Part shown: positions 54,855-64,000 of the stretch, piece by piece
How the letters are laid out: each line of letters starts with the position of its first letter
Position numbering within the stretch: the stretch's first letter is position 1
From: Ochotona curzoniae
Taxonomy: Eukaryota > Chordata > Mammalia > Lagomorpha > Ochotonidae
Direction: 5' to 3'
NCBI RefSeq assembly: GCF_017591425.1
Contig: NW_024467101.1
Location: forward strand, 11,234,918 to 11,298,917
DNA: 64,000 nucleotides
Made by a program: the position numbers and the translations under genes
Notes under the pieces: model-generated
The model's database searches: none
The model's input: the letters and a program-made list of their open reading frames with translations, nothing else
Told to the model about the DNA's origin: nothing

Positions 54855-55165
54855 TTTTAAAAAAAAAAGTATGTATTTTACTTATTTGAAAGTCAGAATT
54901 ACAGAGAAACGCACCTTTCATCCACCAAATCACTCTGTGAGTGACAACAATAGCCAGGGCTAAGCCCAGCTAAAGTCAGGAGTCAGAAACTGCTGGGTCT
55001 CCCATAACAGGTGCAGGAGGGGCCTAGGTATCTTCCTGCTGCTTTCCCAGGTGCATTAGCAGGGAGCTGGATTGGAAGTGGAGCAGCCAGAACAGGTACT
55101 GGTACCATATGGAATACTGGCACTACAGGTGACAGCTTCACCGCTAAGCCACAACACTGATCTCA
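54855..55165 (-). mobile_element. CSINE
   Basis: Full reversed copy ending 'gctaagccacaacactgatc'. Confidence 0.85.
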
Positions 55166-55334
55166 GAAAATATTTTTCTCACTGTGAAGTCTTTGGGCTA
55201 GAGTTTTTCTCTGCCATGCAGTTGAAATCATCTTATTGATGCAACAGGGCTTTGTAATGTATGCCTGCTTCCACGCACATAAACAAGGAAAAAAAGGCAG
55301 CATGCTTTTAGACATTCTCATTGATGTGAATGTT

Positions 55335-56480
55335 GCTGTGATGGGCACCTGGGTGCAGGTCCTTTGTGAATATACTAAACACGCTAAGTAAACACGCTTG
55401 TGTATTTAGCCCAGGTATCTACCTAGGAGTAGCACCGGTGCGTGATATGCTGGCTCCATGTTGAGCACTCTTAATTCTTTCCCAAAGGGACCACACCATT
55501 TTGTACCCTACCAACAGTGTTTTTAAATGTGGAGTTTTATGTGCCATATTTTTTTTACCAGTCTATTGAAATATAATTTGCACACCAAGAAATGTACACA
55601 AATGTACAGATAAGCGAGGTTGTCTTGTCATCTGATCACACACATAACCAATGCCCCAATTAAGAACAAAGCACTGGGGTTGGCACTGTGGCATCATACG
55701 TTTAGCCTCATCTGTGGTGCTAGCATTTCCATATGGGTGCTGGTTTGAGTCCCTTACTCCATTTCCAATCCAGCTCCCTGCTAATGTGCAGGGAAAACAG
55801 AGAAAAATGACCCAAGTCCTTGGGCCGCTGCGTCCATCAAGAGAAGACTTGAAAGAAGCTCCAGGCTTCAAACTGGTCCAACTCCAGCCATTGTGGCCAT
55901 TTGAGGGAATAAACCAGAAGAAAGATTTTCTCTCTCTCTCTCTTCCTCCCTCCCTCTCTCTCCTCCTCCTTCTCCTTTTCCTCATCTGCCCTTTAAAAAA
56001 CAAATCTTCAAAAAAGGACAAAGCATTTGTAGTACCCCAAGATTCCCCACTATTCCTCTCTTCTCCATTTCTTTCATTTTTTAACATGTAACATAAGAGT
56101 ATTTTGTCATTTTCATAGTATGATTCAGTGAAACACCATTTATAGCTATATACCAAAGGTCCTACATCCACACATTTTGTGCTGTTTCTCTATTAACCAT
56201 CACAAATAAGAGAACTAAAGACATGTGATGTTTGTCCTTTGGGGTCTGGCTTTATTTCTCCATGCTACTGACAAACAAACAAACAAACAAACCACAAACT
56301 CTCATTTTAAAAATCTGTCTTCTTAGTCAGTGTGAAATGGTCTCTCCTTGTGGTTTGTATTCTCCTGGTGACTAATTGTGTTGAACATCTTTTTACATGG
56401 CTGTGAGTCATTTGTCTTCTCTGGAGTCCTTTGCCCATTTTTAAATGGGAGTGTTTGTCTTTTTGTTGTCTTGTTATACC
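55335..56480 (+). mobile_element. Ancient L1 3' fragment, interrupted by a CSINE
   Basis: 'ggtatctacctaggagtag', 'accaacagtgttttt', 'gtgaaatggtctctccttgt', 'gttgaacatctttttacatg' and 'cctttgcccatttttaaat' follow the order of mammalian L1M 3' sequence. The CSINE at 55672-56015 sits inside. Confidence 0.55.
55672..56015 (+). mobile_element. CSINE
   Basis: Full forward copy with a long CT/CCT tract, inserted within the L1 fossil. Confidence 0.85.
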
Positions 56481-57859
56481 AGTTCTTCATGCACTGGGGA
56501 GACGAGACCCTCAGAACTCAAATGTCAGGAGTGAGAGCATGTGGATTCAGGGCTTGCCTGCATACACAGCGTGGCTGCCCGTTCCCACCACCTCCACTGA
56601 GGTGGATGGTGATCACTTCAGGTACCCATGCTTGACACAGGGGGCTTTCACGTGAGACCTTGACTGCAAGGGAGCTGCCGGGCAATCCCAACACACAGGA
56701 AACAACCTGAGCTTGCTCTCTGGCCAGGGGATGGATGAAGGTTCCCATAGGAACAGATTCCATGACTCATGGAAGGAAGGACCCTCTGGCAGCAGGGTGG
56801 TGTCTGAACTTCTGCCCCCATCACCTGGTGTCTGGCCTCTGTGGGTCTCAGGTTGCTCATCTCAGAAACAGGTTCTCACCTGCTACATCTGGAACATTTG
56901 GCATAATGTGTATCACACCCTTAGCACACAGGCATCAGTGAATAATAACTGCTGAAACACGGTCCCAACTCCTGGGCTGCGGGCCAGGCTGTGCCTTCTC
57001 CACCAGCAAATCTATCGCTCTGTTGATCCTCTTCGCCAGCTGCGTGCCTGCATGCTCAAGCTGGGCCCTTCCCATCGAAGACATCATCATCAACATCTCC
57101 CCACCACTAAGGAGCCATTTGCCTCGTTGTGGAATCCACCGGTCACTATGGAAACCCTGTAGTCTGGCAGGCTTTGGAGCAGACTACCTGAGACCATTGC
57201 TTTCCATTTCTGCAGGATAATCTGAGGCTGTTTTCTAGGGAGGATCAAATAGGATGGTACTGGGGAGGAGAAGGCGTAATACTTTATAGGCCTCCCTGAA
57301 TTGACACCATCTCCTGTGTGTTCTTACAAAGTGCATGATTTCCAAATGTTTGTATTCTCAAGAACTGCTGGAAACTATCTTTTTCTTCCTCATTCTCCTT
57401 GGAGAGGTGAACCTATCAGGGACTGCAGTCATGTCCCTTAGGGATGTGGGGAAGGGGCAGACGGCCTGTTTGAGACAGAAGGAGTGGGAGGGACGACGTG
57501 AGTCACAGTGAAGGAGGGTGCTGGGTCAGCAGGCAAGCAGGGCTGGGTATTGGGGCCCAAGGAACCTTGGTTTAAGAGAGAGAACCATGTGATGGCTTCG
57601 TTCACCTGCGTATCATGCCCCATTCCCTGGTGCAGCAGGGGCAGACTTGCTGGCTCCTCAAATACTGTTGCTGTGTGTTTTATCCAGCTGGTTGTTCCCT
57701 GGGGGATGAGCCCAGAGTTAATGTTTGTTTCCTTTCCCTCTTCCCAAAATAATCTACAGTCGATGCCTGTCAGAGTCCCCATGTGTTTTGCAGACATGAA
57801 CAAACCCTTCCTTTACTCCCTCAGGAATATCAAGAGATCCCAAGTCATGAAAACAAGGT

Positions 57860-58175
57860 TGAGGGCCCCTGTGCAATGGCTCAATTAGCTAAATCCTCAC
57901 TTTGCAAGCACAGGGATCTCATATGGGTGCCGGTTCATGTTCTGGATGCTCCACTTCCTTACTTGAGGCCTGGGAAAGCAGCCTAAGATGGCCCAAAGCC
58001 TTAGAACCCTGCATCCATGTGGGAGACCCAGAAGAGGCTCCTATCTGCTGGCTTCAGCTCAGCTCAGCTCTGGTTGTTGAAGGCAATTGGGGAGTAAACC
58101 AACAGAGGGAAGATCTTTGTCTCTCCTTCTCTCCATAAATCTGACCTGCCTTGCCAATAAAAATAAAATAAAACA
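57860..58175 (+). mobile_element. CSINE, pika-like subfamily
   Basis: 'gtgcaatggctcaattagct' to 'gccaataaaaataaaataaa'; includes 'cagaagaggctcctatctgc' as in pika copies. Confidence 0.85.
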
Positions 58176-58221
58176 ATGTTGGAAAAGAAGGAAATAGTTG
58201 GAGAACCATAATAAAAACAGA
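58150..58221 (+). repeat. Direct repeat, copy A
   Basis: A-rich CSINE tail plus 'caatgttggaaaagaaggaa' and 'atagttggagaacc'; near-identical to 59064-59136. Confidence 0.75.
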
Positions 58222-59063
58222 GCACAGGAACATTGATGGGGATCCCGTTTCCTAAATATCCCCTCAAGAATCATCCTTCTATGGTCCCCTCTTACATCAT
58301 ACCAGGGTTGGCTGGGAGGTACATAGTACAGAAGAAGTGATGGTGTATAGCTTCTGAGATTAAGTTATTTAAAAAAACAAAACAAACAAAAAATGCTGCA
58401 GATGCATCTCTTCATTTTGTTGATCTCTGTTGTAAGATCTCAACCCGCTTCATTAGAGGCTGGGGAGAGCCAGGTCTGGGGATCTGCACTGAAAGAAGCT
58501 CTACTGAATAACTCTGGTGCCTGTTCAAGTGGGAGAGCTACCCCACCTTCCTGTGCTCAGAATGGCCTGAGCTCCATCAAATGGTGAGGTCTGGAGGGAA
58601 GCTCGTGGCAGATGTTCTGGCAGGTCTTTAACCACAGGTGTTAAGTCCTGTCTGTACCAGTGGATCAGGACTCATGGTCAGCGATCTGACCTCATCTGGC
58701 TTCAGAGTTACCTGTGGGATTTCATAAATCCAGGTGGCTGGCTTGTCTCCCGTTTAGGCCAGTTAAAGCAAGAAATTCCAGAGCTGGCACTGGGGATTGG
58801 TATCTTTTCACAAGAAAAGAAGGGGAGTAGCCAGCCTAGAGAAGCCCTGATGCCCCTTTATGTTGAAGTCCTTGTCTTTACCGATGACCCAGGGAGTCAC
58901 TGCCCTTTGCTTCTGCACCTGTGAACTTGAACACATTGCTGATGTTTTATACATCTTGGCTGCCTCTTAAGTACAAGTGTGTTCAATGAGAACTCTCCCA
59001 TCCTTGATGAGAAAAGCATTCACGGGAGTAGCTTTTCGGACTGGTGTCATCTATTCGGCATCC

Positions 59064-59136
59064 CTTTCCAATAAAAATAAAAATAAAAAACAATGTTGGG
59101 TAAGAAGGAAGTAGTTGGAGAACCCTAATAATTGCA
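59064..59136 (+). repeat. Direct repeat, copy B
   Basis: 'ttccaataaaaataaaaata' then 'caatgttgggtaagaaggaa'; same junction as copy A but without the CSINE body. Confidence 0.75.
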
Positions 59137-59194
59137 GAGCCCTTCATTCTTTCATTTATTCATATCCCTGAGTTTCTCGGAGTCTTGATGGACT

Positions 59195-59478
59195 TAAAAA
59201 AAATTTTTTTTTTTTTTTAAAGAGACATGTTTACAGAGAGAAGGAGCAACAGAAAGAGCTTCCATCCGCTGGTTCACTCCCCAAGTGGCTGCAATGTCGG
59301 GAGCTGAGCTGATCCAAAGCCAGGAATCAGGAGTTTCTCCCGGGTCTCCCACACGGATCCAGGGTCCCAAAGCTTTGGGCCATCCTCCACTGCTTTCCCA
59401 GGCCACAAGCTGGCCGGGGAGCTGGTACATGAGTTGCTTGCAGGCAGAGAATTAACCAATTTAGCCATTGCGCCAACT
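59195..59478 (-). mobile_element. CSINE
   Basis: Reversed copy: 'ctggttcactccccaagtgg' to 'ttagccattgcgccaactca'. Confidence 0.85.
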
Positions 59479-59754
59479 CAATCGAAGTAATAAGTAAAAG
59501 ATCATTTGAAAATTTAAAAAATATTCAAAATACGTTATCGGTTTACAAAGCACAGCGAATCCACTTGCCCAGCCCGGTGCTAAACGGACCTCACCAATAG
59601 ACTCCAAAGAAAGTCCGAGCAGCTGTTCCGCAGTAACCACTGCAATTCCAGGGTTCCAATCTCTGCGCTTTACAGGGCCACCTGGCACAGAAATCCGTGA
59701 TGGTTAATAGAGAAGATGTGCGGAGGCAGGAGGAGGGCGGAGAGGTAGGCGGTG

Positions 59755-60012
59755 CCAGCAAAGGGCCAGGCCGGCCGTGTTAAATTCAAATTGGGCCGAG
59801 ATTGAGAGCCCGGCACCTGTGTGCGGTACGTCTCGCTGGAAAGCTGGGCTGCTCGGCACTTCAGTGCCCGGCAGCCCCTTCGTGGAGTACTGCAGACCCC
59901 CAGAAAAGGAGCTTTGGCGGCTCGGGCTTGGTGAACACCGGTGCTCAGGCGTTGCTGCTAGGCGTCGCCGCGTGCACGGCGTGGTTGTCAGCTTGATTTC
60001 CTGAGAAAATAG
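59755..60012 (+). promoter_or_regulatory. Possible promoter and non-coding first exon of the plus-strand gene
   Basis: A moderately CpG-rich patch stands out from AT-rich flanks. A possible donor (AATAG/gtgagc) at about 60014 could join to the acceptor at 60387. This is inference from base composition and splice motifs only. Confidence 0.3.
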
Positions 60013-60409
60013 GTGAGCTGTTGTGACCCGAGAGCCTGAAGGCCCAAGGAGATAGAACAAAGGGGGAGAACCCATCCTGGTGTAAGGGAAGAGCTGGGAA
60101 CCCAAGGCTTGGGTGCCTGAGAAAAGAGAACTTGGAGGCATACCCACCGGAGACCTCCAGGCAAGCGCAGTGCGTAGAGGGAAGAAAATCGCAACCAACG
60201 CACTTCTTAAGTTCCTGAGGTTGTTTTGACCAAGTTCGCTAGCTTTTGCTACAGGAATCTTTTCTGCTTGAAGCACCAGGTTGGAAGAAAAACAAAACCC
60301 ACACCTTTATCTGAGTCTAAGTAGTCAGGGACTGGGAGGAGTGTGGGTTGATTTAGAAGGATGTCTACTGGGGTTTTCTGACTGCAGGAACATCCTCTTG
60401 AGGACCGCA

Positions 60410-60493
60410 ATGTCGGGCAGGAAAAGGGGCAAGGCCAGGAAACACGCCCAAAACAGGTCACCCAATCAACCCACGACATCCGCTATGGCTTTG
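60410..60493 (+). CDS. PIWIL3: First coding exon of a plus-strand gene, possibly PIWIL3
   Basis: The exon probably starts at 60388 after acceptor tgactgcag; the ATG at 60410 opens 28 codons (MSGRKRGKARKHAQNRSPNQ...AMAL) ending at a consensus donor gtaagt in phase 0. The start resembles Piwi-family N-termini, which begin with M-x-G-R and Arg/Gly/Lys-rich repeats (PIWIL3 in human starts MPGRARTRARGR, from memory). PIWIL3 lies head-to-head with SGSM1 in human, which is the main support. The peptide is too short and low-complexity for a firm call; another gene with a basic N-terminus is possible. Confidence 0.5.
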
Positions 60494-63108
60494 GTAAGTG
60501 TTGTAATGTTTACTGCTTCCTTTGTGCTAGGAACAGCAAGGAACATGGAACCTATTGTTGAGCTAGTACAGTTCAGACACAGGATCGCCTACTGGCTGGC
60601 GATCATAAACCTTCCCAAGGAAAGTCGGAATTCCATCAAAGCTGGCCAGGGGGGAGGGCTCACCCACCTGGGTCCTCCTTCGTGGCTTCCTGCTCTCGTT
60701 TGCAAACAAGCTTGCTTTCCACCCAGCTTGGTGGCCGTAGTTTCTTCCCGTGTCTTGCTTTCAGCTAATAATTCCTCGTGGGAAGTGTTTTTAAAAACAA
60801 GCTCACTAAAGGAAAAAGGGTATCTCAACAAGTTCGCCAGGGAAATGGAATTAAAACATGTGTTTCTTACGGTGATCAATGCCTTTTAAAAAAAAGTCCC
60901 TCTGCTTTTCTGTTATACATTTTTCATGAGCTTGTGGCAGAGCCCTGATCTGCATAGACTTAAAAAAAATGTTGACACCAAAATACACGTGCCGATTCCA
61001 TGTTCCACAAAATGATTGCAGTGTCCTTGGAACTTGCACAGCCTCAAGTAGATGAGATTTCTGGTTGTGTTTAAAACTCGGAGTTCCTTCTGTCTGCCTT
61101 TTGTCTGTTCCTGGGGTCCTGCCTGCCAACCCCTAATGGGATCTGTGTCGTCATCCCAGCCCTTCTCTGCTGATTTTGCTCCTTTCTCCTTCGCTTCTGC
61201 CTTGAAAGCTCAACCCCATCTTCCCTGCTCTTAATCCTGAGCTTTTGACAGCGACTCCTACCTCAACACCTGTGACAGGTAAAGCATCTGACCACAAGTC
61301 CTCTGCTGAGGCCCTAGGGCACCAATTTGTGCCCTGGCCTGGAGAAAAACATCGGTTTTTGAACAGGTCCTTTCTCTCTCCTGCCTGAGCCTGCTGACCT
61401 GGATGGTGGGCATTGTCCTACAAACCTGCCAAGCTTTGTCCTATTCGCATGGGAACCTTCCCTGGATTCCATTTCCTTTCTAGTGACTGAGGCTTGTTGT
61501 TGGCTTTGCTTGCTTCCTGTGGCTGAAGTCTTCTGTCTGCTCTGATTCGTCATCCCTTCTCTTCTCCTCTCTCCATGTGACTCCTCTACGATTGCTCTTG
61601 TTAGACTCCTGTACCATCCCCCATCACACACACTATTCCCAAATCCACAGATGAGTTCCTTCCTCCTCTAACCCTGTGTTCGGGAGAATGGAGCCCTCTT
61701 TCCTCGTTGATTGGCCTCCTGCTGACCACGCTTTCTCTTTGCTTGGCTAGGTTCTCCTGGCTCTCTGCCCTGGATCCAGCCCATGGGTTTCTTGTGCATA
61801 GCCTCTCCCTCAGCACTATCACCTGGTGCCATGGTTTCAGATGCTGTCTTGAATGTGGTGGACAAGGCCCCCTGCCTAAGTCTCCAGCCAGCTGCTCTCA
61901 TGTACTACTCAGCAGCCCCCAGATGTCTACCTGATGCCTTGCATTCCCAGTTTCCCTGTTTAACTCTGTTGCATTGCAAGGAATTGCATCTTTTTGTTTG
62001 CTCTGATCCAAGTCTCTGAATTAATCTCAAAGTCCCCTGTAAGCTTTTGCATAAACAACCAGGGAATACTGTTATCTTAATCTTTTTTTTTTTCTCAAGA
62101 ACTATCCAATAGCTGGTGCCCTCTTATAACCTATACTCCTACTTTCTGGTCCAGACCACATCTACCTTTGCAGACATGCTGTGGCCTCCTGTGGTTTCCT
62201 GGCTTTTGCTTCTGTCCCCACCTCTGAGTGTGCTCCAAATTAGAACGTGAGAGGGGCTGATGTTGGGGTGCAGCTGTCACCTGAAATGCTGGATCCCCTA
62301 TGAACATGGTCCTGGCTATTCTTCTTCCAGCCCAACTCCCTGCTGATACAAAGCAGCAGAAGATGGCCCAAGTGCTTAGGTTCGTGCTACCCAAGTGGAA
62401 GACCCAGATGGAATTCTGGACTTGTGGCTTTGGCCTGACCCAGCCCTTGTGGCTTTGACCTGACCCAGCCCTGGCCATAGTGACCATTTGGGAAGTGAAC
62501 CAACTGGTAGATGTCTGACCCCCATTCCATCGGTCTCCCCTGTGTTTCATAACCTTTCAACTAAATCTTTAAGGCAGACCAGACAAATCAGTTTAAGCAG
62601 CTTCTCTTTCCATGTCCCCGCATTATCACCCTGCGAAGATTTCTACTTTCCCTTCACTTTGCTGGCTTCTCCTGCTAAGCCCCCTTCATTCATCTTCCAG
62701 CCATGGACCTCCTTGCTTCAATGTTCCCACCTGAGACATTTCTTACTTGCTTTCCCCGCCCCCCACGTATGGTTTGTGTAACTTTGCTAGTGCATCACCT
62801 GCTTCAAGCCTTTGGTTCAATGTCAGCTTCCTTTGGTACCCTTGAACTAGTGCCACCTGCCCCTTTACCAATTCCTCTCCGTAACCCTGTACCTCCTGAC
62901 ACTCCTCACTGCATGTGGTGCTGCTCTCTGCATTTCCCTAGCAGTTCAGGCGCATGGCACTCTATGCACTAGTTATCAAACTGACTTCTATCCTGGGAAT
63001 GTGCGCCCTTCCCAAAAAGGTGCTTGGCTGATCGTGAATGCCTTTGGGAGGGTGAATGGATGTACGGACAGCGCTAGCTGTTAATTTGATCTCTGAAAAA
63101 ACGTACAG
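60494..63108 (+). other. Intron of the plus-strand gene
   Basis: Mostly pyrimidine-rich unique sequence (61060-62100) and one CSINE (62255-62570). No further exon recognised. Confidence 0.4.
62255..62570 (+). mobile_element. CSINE with an internal short duplication
   Basis: Forward copy, 'ctgatgttggggtgcagctg' to 'caactaaatctttaaggc'; contains a tandem repeat of about 28 bp near 62423-62475. Confidence 0.75.
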
Positions 63109-63223
63109 CCCCAGCGTGAACACCAGCCACCACAAGAGGAAGCCAAAGCCCCTGAACCAGAGAGTGGTCCAGTGACTGCGGAGGAGAAACCACAAGGAGC
63201 AGAAGGAGAAGCTGCAGCTCCAG
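63109..63223 (+). CDS. PIWIL3: Second coding exon of the plus-strand gene, possibly PIWIL3
   Basis: 115 nt between an acceptor (cgtacag) and donor (gtggga). Read in phase 0 after the previous exon it encodes PQREHQPPQEEAKAPEPESG...EGEAAAPG without a stop. Pro/Glu/Gln-rich and disordered, comparable in composition to the variable N-terminal region of PIWIL3 in other mammals. The acceptor's pyrimidine tract is poor. The composition also recalls GAGE/PAGE cancer-testis antigens, but their X-linked location argues against that. Piwi proteins bind piRNAs and silence transposons in the germline; the PAZ and PIWI domains would lie to the right of the window. Confidence 0.42.
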
Positions 63224-64000
63224 GTGGGAGTGGAGGCAGGGGCAGGGAAACACTTCATGCAAGCAGATGCACTCCAGTGGAAGAAAGTTCTGGACAGACA
63301 GCCTCACTACTCTCCTGAGTCTTGGCAGAATGGACAAGTTACGGTTGGCAATTCTTCCCCCATCCTGCAGCGAATTATCGGGCTGTCAGTGTTTGATTTG
63401 CCTTTGACCTGAAAGCTTAGGGAAAAGAGGTTATTTTTCATAAGCCAACTCAATAGAATTGCTGTTCCCACTTGGGTCACATCTTTGCGGTAACTGTTAA
63501 GAATTCTAGGTACATCCTTTCCTTGGCTTCTTAAATTGCTGTATTTGAAAAGCTGACCCGCTCCTTGCCTTTCTGGGTATTTCACCTGCTGTGTAGCATC
63601 CTCTTGGGTCACAGGTGAGCCTCATCCTGCTGATACAAGTGAGAAGACAGGCTCTGGCATTGTTGCTTGCTGAGGATATGTCCAAGGTGATGACACAGCT
63701 AGAACTAGTTTTCTGCTGCTCGCAGCAATATGGCTTCTAATCATGAAACTAGAACAGTACACAATCTAGAACCCTTACAATGAAGTTACACACTTGAATA
63801 CATCAGATTAAGACATGAAACAGGGTACTTCAAAACGTTCTCCAGAAGAATCTTAAGTTAGCAAATTAAAAAAAAATGCGTGTTCAAAAGTCCTAGAGTT
63901 TATGGGAATGTGTATGATGGAAACGGTGCAGATTTCAAATGCTTATTTTGTAAGACAGACCAAGATCAAGCTCTCTGCTGCTGATTCAAACAACCTGGGC
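63224..64000 (+). other. Downstream intron sequence, right edge
   Basis: No exon recognised; a mariner-like fragment near 63822-63960. Confidence 0.4.
63822..63960 (+). mobile_element. Mariner-like terminal fragment
   Basis: Starts 'agggtacttcaaaacgttc' and continues through diverged 'aagttagcaaattaaaaaa'. Same type as at 29823; low certainty. Confidence 0.35.

Larger units (their letters stand above)
51860..60387. other. Intergenic region between SGSM1 and the plus-strand gene
   Basis: No coding exon recognised. It contains a MIR-like fossil (52935-53110), the MER2-like element split by a solo LTR (53640-54320), CSINEs at 54855, 55672, 57860 and 59195, an L1 fossil (55335-56480), and a pair of direct repeats (58150 and 59064). 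Confidence 0.7.

Noticed and set aside
60281..60889. 202-codon plus-strand open frame
   Set aside because: Only the part up to 60493 is likely exon; the rest reads through a consensus donor into intron and mariner-like sequence.
63109..63223. GAGE/PAGE-family exon
   Set aside because: Composition (Pro/Glu/Gln-rich) is similar, but these families are X-linked and the site next to SGSM1 favours PIWIL3.

Overview
The window is vertebrate nuclear DNA, most probably from a lagomorph. The gene has many small exons with GT/AG introns. The introns are littered with tRNA-derived CSINE (C-repeat) elements of the rabbit/pika type, and several copies end in 'ccaataaaaataaa'-like tails that resemble pika (Ochotona) more than rabbit. 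The species call is inference from repeat style; the mammalian and lagomorph calls are firmer.

Main gene: positions 1358-51658 on the minus strand hold 23 coding exons of SGSM1 (small G protein signaling modulator 1, also RUTBC2), a RUN plus TBC domain Rab GTPase regulator. I reconstructed the exons by splice sites, reading phase and remembered similarity to the human protein. They join into one open frame of 3078 nt (1026 codons) without a stop. The start codon is at 51658 inside a CpG island (about 51290-51850). The last roughly 120 residues and the 3' UTR lie to the left of position 1. The RUN domain is encoded by exons 3-7. The TBC domain starts in exon 17, is interrupted by a long Ser/acidic insert (exons 18-20), and resumes in exons 21-23 with both catalytic finger motifs (IxxDxxR and YxQ) intact.

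Upstream of SGSM1 (51860-60387) is an intergenic stretch of old L1, MER2-like, SINE and LTR sequence. The clearest mobile element is a 368-bp solo LTR of ERV2/IAP type (53770-54137, minus) with a perfect 6-bp target duplication, inserted inside an older MER2-like DNA transposon. At 60388-60493 and 63109-63223 (plus strand) two in-phase exons encode a basic 'MSGRKRGKARK' start followed by a Pro/Glu/Gln-rich segment. By position (head-to-head with SGSM1, as PIWIL3 is in human) and the Arg-rich start, these are tentatively the first coding exons of PIWIL3.

The rest is intronic: about 27 CSINE copies in both orientations (several as close inverted pairs), MIR-like fossils, three copies of one Tigger-like transposon family, MER5/hAT fossils, L1 fragments, two copies of an unrecognised retroposon 3' module, and microsatellites including long GGAA/ATGG tracts. 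I see no bacterial-type system, CRISPR array or rRNA. The items most worth checking are the LTR insertion, the putative PIWIL3 exons, the uninterrupted alanine-rich frame upstream of the SGSM1 ATG, a splice choice at exon 15, and the repeated retroposon module.
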